Shown piece by piece: positions 1-7,483 of a stretch of DNA of 64,000 nt (positions within the stretch are counted from its first letter, which is position 1; every line of letters begins with the position of its first letter). Both the position numbers and the translations under genes were made by a program. Below the pieces are notes generated by a model that did not search any database, had not been told where the DNA came from, and worked only from the letters and a program-made list of their open reading frames with translations. Source of the stretch: Pullulanibacillus camelliae (GTDB taxonomy: Bacteria > Bacillota > Bacilli > Bacillales > Sporolactobacillaceae); assembly GCF_014642655.1 (NCBI RefSeq), contig NZ_BMIR01000002.1, positions 113,025-177,024 of the forward strand, written 5' to 3'.

Positions 1-60
1 GCTTCGGACACGTGCTGTTCCCGTAGGAGTCTCCCGCCATACGCTCCAATCACTCGAGTT
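1..60. repeat. Probable fragment of an interspersed intergenic repeat
   Basis: The stretch from about 20 to 55 reads like the 3' part of the repeat family called B here, with a GCTCCAATC-type core and a GGAGTCTCCCGCC-type motif. The match is short and cut by the window edge, so this is only a resemblance. Nothing coding is visible in bases 1-170. Confidence 0.25.
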
Positions 61-170
61 TGAGCCTTTGAATGCGCTGTAGTATGTCCCCAAAAAATGT
101 GTGATAAACAAAGCTGGAAGATAACTTGAAGGACAATGATCGACCTGACTTTACTCATTTGCTGGCCACT

Positions 171-482
171 TTAATGATCTTTGTCCGTATCGTTTGAATC
201 TGCATATTTTTTTGTCCCTCTAGATTGATCAGCCGCATCATCTTCGGAATATCTGGCAATCATTTGATAGAGTTTTTGGCGAATCAGCTGTTCATTCGCA
301 TGAACAAAGTAATGCCTTTCATCCTTTAGTTTGAGGTGTTGAATCAAAGGTTGGGAGAAATCCACTTTTTCGTCGCATTCTCGGAATATGAACTCACCTG
401 TATCGGAGGAAAGGGCTCCTCCATCATTTGACAATTTCATTCTACGATTGAAATCATGCGTTATTTGCGGTAAAGGAGCCAT
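171..482 (-). pseudogene. IS1380-family transposase, N-terminal remnant
   Basis: The reverse strand encodes 103 residues. About the first 85 (LSNDGGALSSDTGEF, then NEQLIRQKLYQMIA and DDAADQ) match the conserved N-terminus of IS1380-type DDE transposases. Such proteins are normally more than 400 residues. Here the homology stops after DDAADQ and the frame ends shortly after, so the catalytic DDE domain is gone. The ATG at 482 fits the family start. It is an inactive relic: I saw no remaining transposase body, second inverted repeat or target duplication. A short overlapping plus-strand frame (388-630) is a shadow of this remnant. Confidence 0.8.
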
Positions 483-652
483 TATAAGAAGCCTTTCTGA
501 TGGTTATTTCGTCGATGTTTTAACCTTATCAGAAACGGGTTTTTTTCATTTAGTTGATGCGTTGAAATACAGAATAAACCACTTGATAGATAAGCCTTTT
601 TACTCGTGTTTTGGGAACTTCTATGAATAGTCTAGGATAAGTATTGTTTTGA

Positions 653-686
653 GCGCGTTGCTTCAGAATATGAAGTAATGCGCTTT
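653..686 (+). terminator. Terminator-like hairpin upstream of the first oxidoreductase operon
   Basis: GCGC and CTTCA pair with TGAAG and GCGC across a 5-base loop, followed by TTTT. It lies in the 450-base gene-free stretch between the IS remnant and the gene at 930. The rest of that stretch is AT-rich, with a weak TCTAATA/TATTAGA inverted repeat near 766-800. No gene is seen in it. Confidence 0.4.
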
Positions 687-929
687 TGGTATTCTGCGTG
701 AACATACTCAAGTACTAGGCATTCCAGCAATTGATTTAGAATAAAGATAATCGCTTTCACTGAATCTAATAAAAGAGTTAATGCTCCTTATATTAGATGA
801 ACGTGATGCAGGAAGATTATATAAAAAGCAATAAAAAAATTAAAACATTATAGAGCAATAGACTTATATTTTTGGAGTACGTCTAATATAATGATAGAAA
901 GCGTACATTTATACTATAGGAGGAAGCGA

Positions 930-1928
930 ATGAAGAAGATTAGATGGGGGATTATTGGAAGTGCGGGCATTGCCAAACGGTCAGTGATCCCTGGGATTCA
1001 GCAATCAGAGACAGGGGAAGTTGTCGCCCTTGCCAGTCGCAGTTTAGAAAAGGCCCAGGATACCGCAAAGGAACTATCTATACCACAAGCCTATGGCAGC
1101 TATGAAGCGTTGCTCAATGATCCTAATGTTGACAGCGTTTACATACCGTTACCTAATCATTTGCATAAAGAATGGACGATTCACGCGGCTGAAGCGGGTA
1201 AGCATGTTCTATGTGAAAAACCTGCTGCTCTTAACGCTGCGGAGGCTGAGGAAATGGCAGCGGCATGTGAAAAAGCCAATGTTGTTTTCGCGGAAGCTTT
1301 TATGTATCGTTATCATCCACGCTATGCGCTGATTCGCGAGATGATTCACTCTGGTGAAATGGGTGAACTTCGTGGCATCCACGCGACCTTTACCTTTAAT
1401 AATGCAGGAGATAAAGGGAATGTGCGTTATAAAAAAGCTTGGGGTGGAGGGTCATTATATGATGTGGGTGTCTATCCTATCAGCGTTGCTCGTATGCTCC
1501 TTGAGGAGGAGCCCCAGGCTGCAACGGTTCATGCGCTTTTCTCTGATGCACATGATGATGTGGATATGATGGCTTCGGGGCTTCTCGAATTTAATCGAGG
1601 TGTTGCGCTGACCTTTGATTGTGGCATGTGGGCCGCTGGCAGAAATACACTTGAAGTTATTGGGACGGAAGGTAGGATCGAGGTGCCATCCGCATTTGTT
1701 GTTCAACAAAATCAGCAGGATAACTTTTTTGTTATCACAAAGGACGGACGCCGAGAAGTCGATGTCCCGAAGGTCAATCAATATGCCTTGCAAGCGGATG
1801 CGCTAGGAAGAAGCATTCTCGATGGTGCCCCCTTACCTTATCCTGCGCATGATGCCATTTTAGATATGAAGGTGCTCGATGCTTGTTTGACATCGGCTAG
1901 AGAACGCCGCCGTGTCAAAATAGAATAG
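930..1928 (+). CDS. Gfo/Idh/MocA family NAD(P)-dependent oxidoreductase
   Basis: A cytoplasmic sugar-type dehydrogenase of 332 residues. The N-terminal Rossmann motif is GIIGSAGIA (residues 7-15), the family lysine motif is EKP (96-98), and the C-terminal half is the GFO_IDH_MocA alpha/beta dimer domain. The ATG at 930 is chosen because an AGGAGG site sits 6 bases upstream; an in-frame ATG at 891 has no such site. The aldo/keto reductase follows after 10 bases, so the two form an operon. This family oxidises or reduces hydroxyls of sugars and polyols; the substrate cannot be named from the sequence. Confidence 0.9.
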   Translation: MKKIRWGIIGSAGIAKRSVIPGIQQSETGEVVALASRSLEKAQDTAKELSIPQAYGSYEALLNDPNVDSVYIPLPNHLHKEWTIHAAEAGKHVLCEKPAALNAAEAEEMAAACEKANVVFAEAFMYRYHPRYALIREMIHSGEMGELRGIHATFTFNNAGDKGNVRYKKAWGGGSLYDVGVYPISVARMLLEEEPQAATVHALFSDAHDDVDMMASGLLEFNRGVALTFDCGMWAAGRNTLEVIGTEGRIEVPSAFVVQQNQQDNFFVITKDGRREVDVPKVNQYALQADALGRSILDGAPLPYPAHDAILDMKVLDACLTSARERRRVKIE

Positions 1929-1938
1929 GAGGGGAATC

Positions 1939-2865
1939 GTGAAAACAATTCAGATTACGGGCTGTGAAAAGCCTGTGACCACACTTATTCAGGGATCAGA
2001 CTATTTTAGACCAAGCCATTATGATGTTGTGCGCACAGTATTGGACCGCTTCTTTGCCATCGGCGGGAATACGATTGATACCGCGCATATCTATTGTGGT
2101 GGTGAAAGTGAAATCGCTATTGGGCAATGGTTAAGAGAGAGAGGAAATCGCGAAGAGGTAGTCATTCTAACTAAAGGTGCGCATCATGATCATACTGGAC
2201 CACGAGTTAATCCTGAAGCGATATCAAGTGACCTCTTTACCAGCCTAGAGAGACTTGGCACGGATTATATCGATTTGTATGCCTTGCATCGTGATGATCC
2301 GAATGTTCCTGTCGCCGTCATTATTGAGGCTTTGAATGCACATATTGAGGCAGGGCGCATCAAGGCTATTGGAGGGTCTAATTGGACAACAGCCCGTTTA
2401 GAAGAGGCTAATACTTATGCTGAAAAAAATGGTTTAGTTGGGTTTACTTTTAATAGTCCCAATCTAAGCTTAGCCAAAGCACAAGAGCCTTATTGGGAAG
2501 GCTGTATTTCTGCAGATGCTGCTTATTGTGAATGGCATAAAGCGCAGCAAATGCCGCTGCTCTCATGGTCCTCTCAAGCTCGGGGCTTCTTCACAGGACG
2601 TTTCACACCGGAGGATCGTAGCAATGAAGATCTTGTTCGTGTTTTCTATAATGAAGCTAACTGGGAAAGATTGCGCCGGGCAGAATCTCTTGCTAAAGAT
2701 AAGGGGGTTACAACTATTCAAATTGCCCTAGCTTATGTCATCAATCAGCCGTTCCCAACCGCTGCAATTATTGGTGCGCAAAATGAAGAGGAGTTATCCT
2801 CTTGTAATGAAGGCTCCGAAATTGTGCTAGCTGAAGACGAATGGCATTGGTTAGAGCATGTCTAA
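1939..2865 (+). CDS. Aldo/keto reductase
   Basis: A 308-residue NADPH-dependent carbonyl reductase with a TIM-barrel fold. The catalytic tetrad is visible as D47 and Y52 (IDTAHIY), K79 (LTKG) and H117 (ALHR). The start is GTG at 1939, preceded by GGAGGGG. It is the second gene of an operon with the Gfo/Idh/MocA gene, a pairing seen in sugar-modifying operons; the shared substrate is unknown. The C-terminal part keeps the coenzyme-binding region (PTAAIIGAQN). No truncation is seen. Confidence 0.9.
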   Translation: MKTIQITGCEKPVTTLIQGSDYFRPSHYDVVRTVLDRFFAIGGNTIDTAHIYCGGESEIAIGQWLRERGNREEVVILTKGAHHDHTGPRVNPEAISSDLFTSLERLGTDYIDLYALHRDDPNVPVAVIIEALNAHIEAGRIKAIGGSNWTTARLEEANTYAEKNGLVGFTFNSPNLSLAKAQEPYWEGCISADAAYCEWHKAQQMPLLSWSSQARGFFTGRFTPEDRSNEDLVRVFYNEANWERLRRAESLAKDKGVTTIQIALAYVINQPFPTAAIIGAQNEEELSSCNEGSEIVLAEDEWHWLEHV

Positions 2866-2882
2866 TCAATAAAAAATAAAGA

Positions 2883-3231
2883 AAGCTTAGATTGTACGTG
2901 TTTCCTGGTGGTGGCATTAAAGCAGGAGAAATGCCTGAAGAGGCAGCCATGCGAGAAGCCTATGAGGCATTAGGCATGCGCGTTAAACTGGAAAGGTGTT
3001 TAACGACAGTCGCGTATCAGGGGACACAGTATTTTTTTGGGGCTAAACGACAAGCAGGGCTTTGGGGGTACGGGCGATGGAGCAGAATTTACGGACCCTC
3101 ATAGAATTAGGGGGAGCTATCAGCCTGTATGGGTAATTTTAGATCGTCTCTTTCATCTAAACATTAAACGTTTTGTAGTGGCTCGCGAATTCAAGAGTTT
3201 TTTTAGTTTAGGAAATAGGAGGCAAATATAG
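2883..3231 (+). pseudogene. NUDIX hydrolase, 5'-truncated and frameshifted
   Basis: The frame around 2892 gives YVFPGGGIKAGE...REAYEALGM, a recognisable NUDIX box in which the second E of the REUXEE core is A. A stop lies a few codons upstream, so the N-terminal strand is missing. Homology then switches frame in the T7G4 run at about 3031-3042 and continues as GTGDGAEFTDPHR, then YQPVWV, the usual NUDIX C-terminal part. Truncation, a changed core residue and a frameshift together make this a dead gene. A sequencing slip in the homopolymer could explain the frameshift but not the missing start. Confidence 0.75.
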
Positions 3232-3270
3232 TCTTCAAAATGAAAAGACTTGATCTTTGTAAGTGATGGC

Positions 3271-3285
3271 ACTACAATCTGTAGT
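3271..3285. promoter_or_regulatory. BlaI/MecI-type operator upstream of the repressor gene
   Basis: ACTAC-N5-GTAGT (ACTACAATCTGTAGT) is a dyad of the TACA...TGTA type bound by BlaI/MecI repressors. It directly precedes the GGAGGG ribosome site of the blaI-like gene, which fits autorepression. The same half-sites and spacing recur at 4593-4611. Confidence 0.7.
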
Positions 3286-3299
3286 GGAGGGTTTTATAA

Positions 3300-3716
3300 A
3301 TGACGATTAAAAATTTTAAATATGATCAGGTCGGCCTGGATCGTTTCTTTGGTCCTTTAGAGGCTAAGATTATGGATTACTTATGGGCAAAAGAAAGTGA
3401 GCAATCGATCAAACAGGTTCAGCAACATCTAGAGAAGGACAAGCCTATCAATTTTAACACTGTGATGACTGTCATGAAGCGATTGGTTGATAAAGGAATT
3501 TTAATGAAAAGAACAGAAGGACGTCTCTCGCTCTTCCGCCCTGTTCAATCTAAGAAAGCCTTCATTGATGAGCAGTCAAAGCAATTAACAGAAACTCTTT
3601 TGGACGAATTTGGTGGTGTTGTCATTAATCATATGCTTGATGCGATGGAAGATGTGGATGAGGATTTACTAGCCAAGCTTGAACAGAAAATACACTCTCT
3701 TAAAAAGGAACATTGA
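3300..3716 (+). CDS. BlaI/MecI/CopY family transcriptional repressor
   Basis: A 138-residue DNA-binding repressor. The N-terminal winged helix covers roughly residues 15-80 (LEAKIMDYLW, then FNTVMTVMKRLVDKGIL), and a helical dimerisation tail ends in charged residues. This is the usual length for BlaI/MecI. A matching dyad operator lies just upstream and a second one 900 bases downstream. The M56 protease gene starts 2 bases after the stop. In the known systems the partner protease relieves repression by cleaving the repressor; the inducer here is unknown and no beta-lactamase gene is nearby. Confidence 0.9.
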   Translation: MTIKNFKYDQVGLDRFFGPLEAKIMDYLWAKESEQSIKQVQQHLEKDKPINFNTVMTVMKRLVDKGILMKRTEGRLSLFRPVQSKKAFIDEQSKQLTETLLDEFGGVVINHMLDAMEDVDEDLLAKLEQKIHSLKKEH

Positions 3717-3718
3717 TA

Positions 3719-4567
3719 ATGTGGAAAAAAAGAGCGTTGTACCTATTTGGCATAGGGGTGTTGATGGCGGGGATTGTCTGGGGGCAAATGGGGATGTATG
3801 TCCTGCATTTGTTATTTGGCATACGACTTCCTCTCAATTTCTTTGATTTTTGTCTCGGTCTTTTTATAAAACATTCTGTTTACTATATGCTGATTCTGTC
3901 TTTACTGAATGCGTGGGTTACTTATAGTTTTTTAGCTATTTTCATGGGGGGCATCATGCACTCTATTCGATCGAAGCGATTTAAGGCGAGGTTGTCTCGA
4001 CTTGTGAATATTGAATTAACAAATGTGATCAGCCAAAGGTTCGAATTAAACAGGCATCAATTGATCGTGATTGATCAGAAGGATATATCGGCCTTTACAG
4101 TTGGATTACGCCGACCGCTGATTGTCGTTAGCACAGGTTTATTGACATTACTTGATCCGCAAGAGCTTCAAGCTGTGATGAAACACGAGCTCAGTCATCA
4201 ACAGCATGTCGACCCTTTAAAGCTTTTTATTCTTGAACAGATATCGAGATCTCTGTGGTTTATTCCTCTAGCAAAGTGGCTGTATCATAATTATAAAATT
4301 ATCTGTGAATTGGCGGCTGATGAATTTGCGATAAGGAAGACGGGATCAGAGTTAGGTCTTAGCAAGGCGCTACTTAAATTGATCAATCATTGTCCTAGGC
4401 GGATGCCTTCGCCAGTTGTTGTGCCATTTGCTGATACAGCAGTGAATTATCGTTTACAGCATTTGCTGGAGCCAAGGTATAGCATTCCGTTACGGCTGAA
4501 CACACAGTCACTCCTCTTGTCGCTTTTTGCGATGAGTATGAGTGCGCTTATAGTGGCAGTGGTCTGA
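3719..4567 (+). CDS. Short BlaR1-like M56 membrane metalloprotease
   Basis: A 282-residue integral membrane protein with an N-terminal hydrophobic segment (about 6-30), another near 55-80 and one at the extreme C-terminus. The zinc protease motif HELSH is at 156-160 and the second motif ELAADEFA at 197-204. BlaR1/MecR1 carry a further C-terminal penicillin-sensing domain of about 250 residues, which is absent here, so the signal cannot be a beta-lactam bound by this protein alone. ATG 3719 is preferred (AAGGA 9 bases upstream); a TTG at 3713 would overlap the repressor stop. It probably acts on the adjacent BlaI-type repressor. Confidence 0.85.
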   Translation: MWKKRALYLFGIGVLMAGIVWGQMGMYVLHLLFGIRLPLNFFDFCLGLFIKHSVYYMLILSLLNAWVTYSFLAIFMGGIMHSIRSKRFKARLSRLVNIELTNVISQRFELNRHQLIVIDQKDISAFTVGLRRPLIVVSTGLLTLLDPQELQAVMKHELSHQQHVDPLKLFILEQISRSLWFIPLAKWLYHNYKIICELAADEFAIRKTGSELGLSKALLKLINHCPRRMPSPVVVPFADTAVNYRLQHLLEPRYSIPLRLNTQSLLLSLFAMSMSALIVAVV

Positions 4568-4592
4568 CTCTGTCACTTATTTTTACTCCTTT

Positions 4593-4611
4593 ACACTACG
4601 TTGTGTAGTGT
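4593..4611. promoter_or_regulatory. Second BlaI-type operator, upstream of the DsbA-like gene
   Basis: ACACTAC-N5-GTAGTGT is a perfect 7-base dyad. Its core ACTAC-N5-GTAGT is identical in half-sites and spacing to the operator at 3271-3285. It lies 50 bases before the thiol oxidoreductase gene, so that gene is probably part of the same regulon. Confidence 0.65.
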
Positions 4612-4661
4612 TGTTTGAGGGTTCTATTTACAAAAAATCTATCAACGAATGAGGTGTCATT

Positions 4662-5363
4662 ATGGCCACGAAGAAAAAGGGAAAACAAGTTAAGAAAACT
4701 CATACAAAGAAGCGAGGCGCTCGAATATGGATTTTTGCAGCTATTGGAGTGTTTGCTGTCGCACTTATCGTTCTTTTAGTTGTAGGGAACGTCCAAAACG
4801 GTCAAACAACCTTTGATTATACAGGACAGCCTTACTTAGGAGATAAACATGCGCCAGTAAAAATTGTGGAATTTGGTGATTATAAATGCCCTTACTGCAA
4901 GAACTTTAATGAAACAGCTTTTCCTGACATGCAAAAGGATCTTGTGGACACGGGAAAGGCTACCTTCTACTTTATGAATGATCCATTTATCTATACGGAT
5001 TCCTCAAGAGCGGCTTTATTTGCTGAGACTGTCTATCACAAATTAGGCAATAAGGTGTTCTGGCAGTTTCATGATGAGCTATACGCCAGGCAACCAGACG
5101 GGGCAAAGTATGAACAAATGGATGTTTATAAGCCAGCCTTTTTAGAAAAAACATTGAAAACAGTGACCAACGAAACGAATGTTAATAAAGTTGTTAAAGC
5201 ATTTAATGCAGGCACATATAAGAAGGGGTTGAAAACGGATCAATCTTATGTGAAGAAATTAGGGATACAAGGCACCCCTGCCTTTTATGTCAATGGAAAA
5301 GCGTTTAAAGGTACAACCTATGATGAACTCATCGATATGGTCAATAAAGCAGCAAAAAAATAA
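4662..5363 (+). CDS. Membrane-anchored DsbA/BdbD-like thiol-disulfide oxidoreductase
   Basis: A 233-residue protein with a very basic N-terminus, one membrane anchor (about 22-42) and an extracytoplasmic thioredoxin/DsbA-like domain. The active site is CPYC (C76, C79), and the cis-proline loop GTPAFYVNG lies near residue 206. This matches BdbD, which introduces disulfides in proteins outside the membrane. A BdbC/DsbB partner, normally next door, is not in the window. A BlaI-type operator upstream suggests induction by whatever the M56/BlaI pair senses. Confidence 0.88.
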   Translation: MATKKKGKQVKKTHTKKRGARIWIFAAIGVFAVALIVLLVVGNVQNGQTTFDYTGQPYLGDKHAPVKIVEFGDYKCPYCKNFNETAFPDMQKDLVDTGKATFYFMNDPFIYTDSSRAALFAETVYHKLGNKVFWQFHDELYARQPDGAKYEQMDVYKPAFLEKTLKTVTNETNVNKVVKAFNAGTYKKGLKTDQSYVKKLGIQGTPAFYVNGKAFKGTTYDELIDMVNKAAKK

Positions 5364-5380
5364 GGGACAAAGAATGGAGA

Positions 5381-5402
5381 GGGACGGGGCGATACCTGTC
5401 CC
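5381..5402 (+). terminator. Hairpin after the thiol oxidoreductase gene
   Basis: GGGACGGG pairs with CCTGTCCC around a 6-base loop. There is no clean U-run after it, so termination is uncertain. A related GTACCTGTCCC string recurs near 7068, so this may instead be a small REP-like element. Confidence 0.4.
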
Positions 5403-5469
5403 TATTGTTATGGGTATATTTGCCTTCGAGTGACCTCTAACTCATGAGGTTTTATTCCAAAATTGTTCC

Positions 5470-5838
5470 TTAGGAAAGGATATCAGTTCTGTTCGAATTA
5501 TAAAAAGCAACCTTTAAATCGATGATGTTGAGATTTTTCTTTAATTCACTGATTTGTCGCATGACTTCTTTACGATGATCTAAAATGATTTGCTTTCGGG
5601 TGTCGAAGGTTTCATCACCTTCCATGAGTAAGTCAATATAATGTTTGATGTCTTTGATTGGCATCCCGGTATTTTTTAAACAACAAATCAGCTTTACAAT
5701 TTCCAAATCGTCTTCGGAAAACATGCGATTGCCAGTTTTATTTCTTGAAATAAATGGGAGGAGGCCTTCTTTGTCGTAGAATCGTAAAGTATGCGCGGAT
5801 AAATCGCATATTTGAGCCACTTCATTAATCGTATACAT
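5470..5838 (-). CDS. MerR family regulator, AdhR-like
   Basis: A 122-residue MerR protein. The N-terminal winged helix-turn-helix (MYTINEVAQICDLSAHTLRF, wing about 40-70) is followed by a dimerising helix (about 80-110). There is no cysteine-rich metal loop at the C-terminus, unlike metal sensors. It is divergent from the zinc alcohol dehydrogenase gene, and a MerR-type promoter with a 19-base spacer lies between them. AdhR of B. subtilis, which answers to aldehydes and activates adhA, has the same arrangement and is the best functional guess. Confidence 0.85.
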   Translation of the reverse strand: MYTINEVAQICDLSAHTLRFYDKEGLLPFISRNKTGNRMFSEDDLEIVKLICCLKNTGMPIKDIKHYIDLLMEGDETFDTRKQIILDHRKEVMRQISELKKNLNIIDLKVAFYNSNRTDILS

Positions 5839-5868
5839 TGCTTCTTGTCACCCCCAAAATTTTTTATC

Positions 5869-5899
5869 TTGACTTAGATATAACTCTAAGTAATACCAT
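5869..5899 (+). promoter_or_regulatory. MerR-type promoter and operator for the alcohol dehydrogenase
   Basis: The -35 box TTGACT (5869-5874) and -10 box TACCAT (5894-5899) are 19 bases apart, the overlong spacer typical of MerR activation. A perfect dyad ACTTAGA-N6-TCTAAGT (5872-5891) fills the spacer. It resembles the AdhR box of B. subtilis. Confidence 0.75.
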
Positions 5900-6016
5900 T
5901 AGTATAAACCATGGGTGATGAATTTCAAGTTCACCTTAGGGGAGCATTCATGAAGTGAATGTAAGCTGACGTTGGCACCCATAGTTTAAAACTGAGTAAA
6001 AAAAGGAGCAATGACA

Positions 6017-7030
6017 ATGGTATTAATGAAAGCAGCACAAATATCCCGCCCAGGCGGTTCATTTGAAATTGTAGAAAGAGAGATTCCAGAGCCGGATAAA
6101 GGCCAAGTCCGCATTAAAGTTGAGGCTTGTGGTGTTTGTCACAGTGATTCGTCGGTGAAGGATGGTCTCGTACCGGGGATTGTCTATCCACGCATTCCAG
6201 GCCATGAGGTAGCTGGCTATATTGACGCTGTGGGGCAAGGGGTGACTAACTGGAAAGAAGGTCAGCGTGTCGGAGTCGGCTGGCATGCGGGACATTGCCA
6301 CGAGTGTGACGCTTGTCGCAGAGGGGACTTTATCAATTGTGAGCATGGTTTAGTCAGTGGTCTCTCTTATGATGGGGGATATGCAGAATATATGGTAGCT
6401 CCTCAAGAGGCCTTGGCCTTGATCCCTGACCAGCTTAGAGCTGTAGAAGCAGCACCGCTTCTTTGTGCAGGAATCACGACTTACAATGCTTTGCGCAAAA
6501 GTGGGGCAAAAGCTGGGGATGTTGTTGCCGTTCAAGGAATTGGTGGATTAGGTCATTTAGGCATACAATTTGCTAATAAAATGGGCTTTAAGACCATTGC
6601 TATTTCCGGAGGCAGTGATAAAGAAGCGCTTGCCAAGCAACTTGGTGCTCATCACTATATTGATGCCAGTGCGCAGGATATTGGTGAGGCATTAGGTGCT
6701 TTTGGTGGGGCACAGGTTATTCTTGCGACCGCTCCAAATGGTAAAGCAGCCTCAGAGCTTGTAAATGGCCTGAATAATAATGGAAAGCTGATCATTGCCT
6801 CAGTCATGGGAGAACCGATTGAGATTAATCCATTTGTGTTCTTCGGTACAAGAAAATCAGTACAAGCCTGGAATAGTGGTTCGTCGATCGACTCACAAGA
6901 CACCTTGAATTTTAGTGCCTTATCGGGAGCAAAGCCTATGATCGAAACCTTTGATTTGGAACAATTAAATGAGGCTTATGATGAAATGCTGAAAGGGAAG
7001 ACAAGATTTCGTGCGGTCATTCAGTTTTAA
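6017..7030 (+). CDS. adhA: Zinc-dependent alcohol dehydrogenase (AdhA/AdhT type)
   Basis: A medium-chain dehydrogenase that interconverts alcohols and aldehydes with NAD(P). Catalytic zinc ligands are in GVCHSD (C41) and PGHE (H63), with C150 as the third. Four cysteines C94, C97, C100 and C108 form the structural zinc site. The cofactor fold GIGGLGHLG is at about 174-182. ATG 6017 is chosen because AGGAG lies 8 bases upstream; ATG 6011 would be only 2 bases from it. About 337 residues, normal for the family. The divergent AdhR-like gene and promoter point to aldehyde-induced expression. The symbol rests on this context. Confidence 0.88.
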   Translation: MVLMKAAQISRPGGSFEIVEREIPEPDKGQVRIKVEACGVCHSDSSVKDGLVPGIVYPRIPGHEVAGYIDAVGQGVTNWKEGQRVGVGWHAGHCHECDACRRGDFINCEHGLVSGLSYDGGYAEYMVAPQEALALIPDQLRAVEAAPLLCAGITTYNALRKSGAKAGDVVAVQGIGGLGHLGIQFANKMGFKTIAISGGSDKEALAKQLGAHHYIDASAQDIGEALGAFGGAQVILATAPNGKAASELVNGLNNNGKLIIASVMGEPIEINPFVFFGTRKSVQAWNSGSSIDSQDTLNFSALSGAKPMIETFDLEQLNEAYDEMLKGKTRFRAVIQF

Positions 7031-7049
7031 GTAGGAGACAATAGGGGAA

Positions 7050-7064
7050 GGGGACTTTGTCCCC
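7050..7064 (+). terminator. Hairpin after adhA-like gene
   Basis: GGGGAC and GTCCCC are separated by TTT, a perfect small hairpin 20 bases after the stop, without a strong U-run. The following 400 bases (7080-7483) hold no gene I can support; a 43-codon frame from 7091 has no ribosome site. Confidence 0.4.
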
Positions 7065-7483
7065 CTGTACCTGTCCCTAATGTCAAACAGATGCCACATG
7101 AAGGAGATACTATATTAATTATTTTATTTTGGCTGTTAAGAGGATATGCTGACATATTGCCAATGGGAGTTATTAATTTTATGAAGCATAGGCTGGCAGT
7201 TGCATTACCTTACAGCAATTAATAGAGGATATAGATTGACTATACGATCGACCTAGTCTTACCTTTTCGGCATTAATTTAGAGAAAGTGATAAGAATAGG
7301 TGGATTAAATGGGAATTTTATACAAAAATTATAACTTTAGATCCAACATAATAACCTTTGCTAACAAGAGCACTTTTCAAATAGAAAAATGCTCTCTAAC
7401 CTTACTCCAAGGTTCACTTCGTTTTCCCCCTGTAGGTTTGTAGAATATAAGCTTGGGCTCTACGATCATGAATGCATAGATGT

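Noticed and set aside
388-630. 80-residue plus-strand frame
   Set aside because: Overlaps the IS1380 remnant on the opposite strand and shows no homology.
7091-7222. A 43-codon frame (MPHEGDTILIILFWLLRGYA...) after the adhA-like gene
   Set aside because: No ribosome site, no recognised homology and no neighbouring signal; judged a chance frame.
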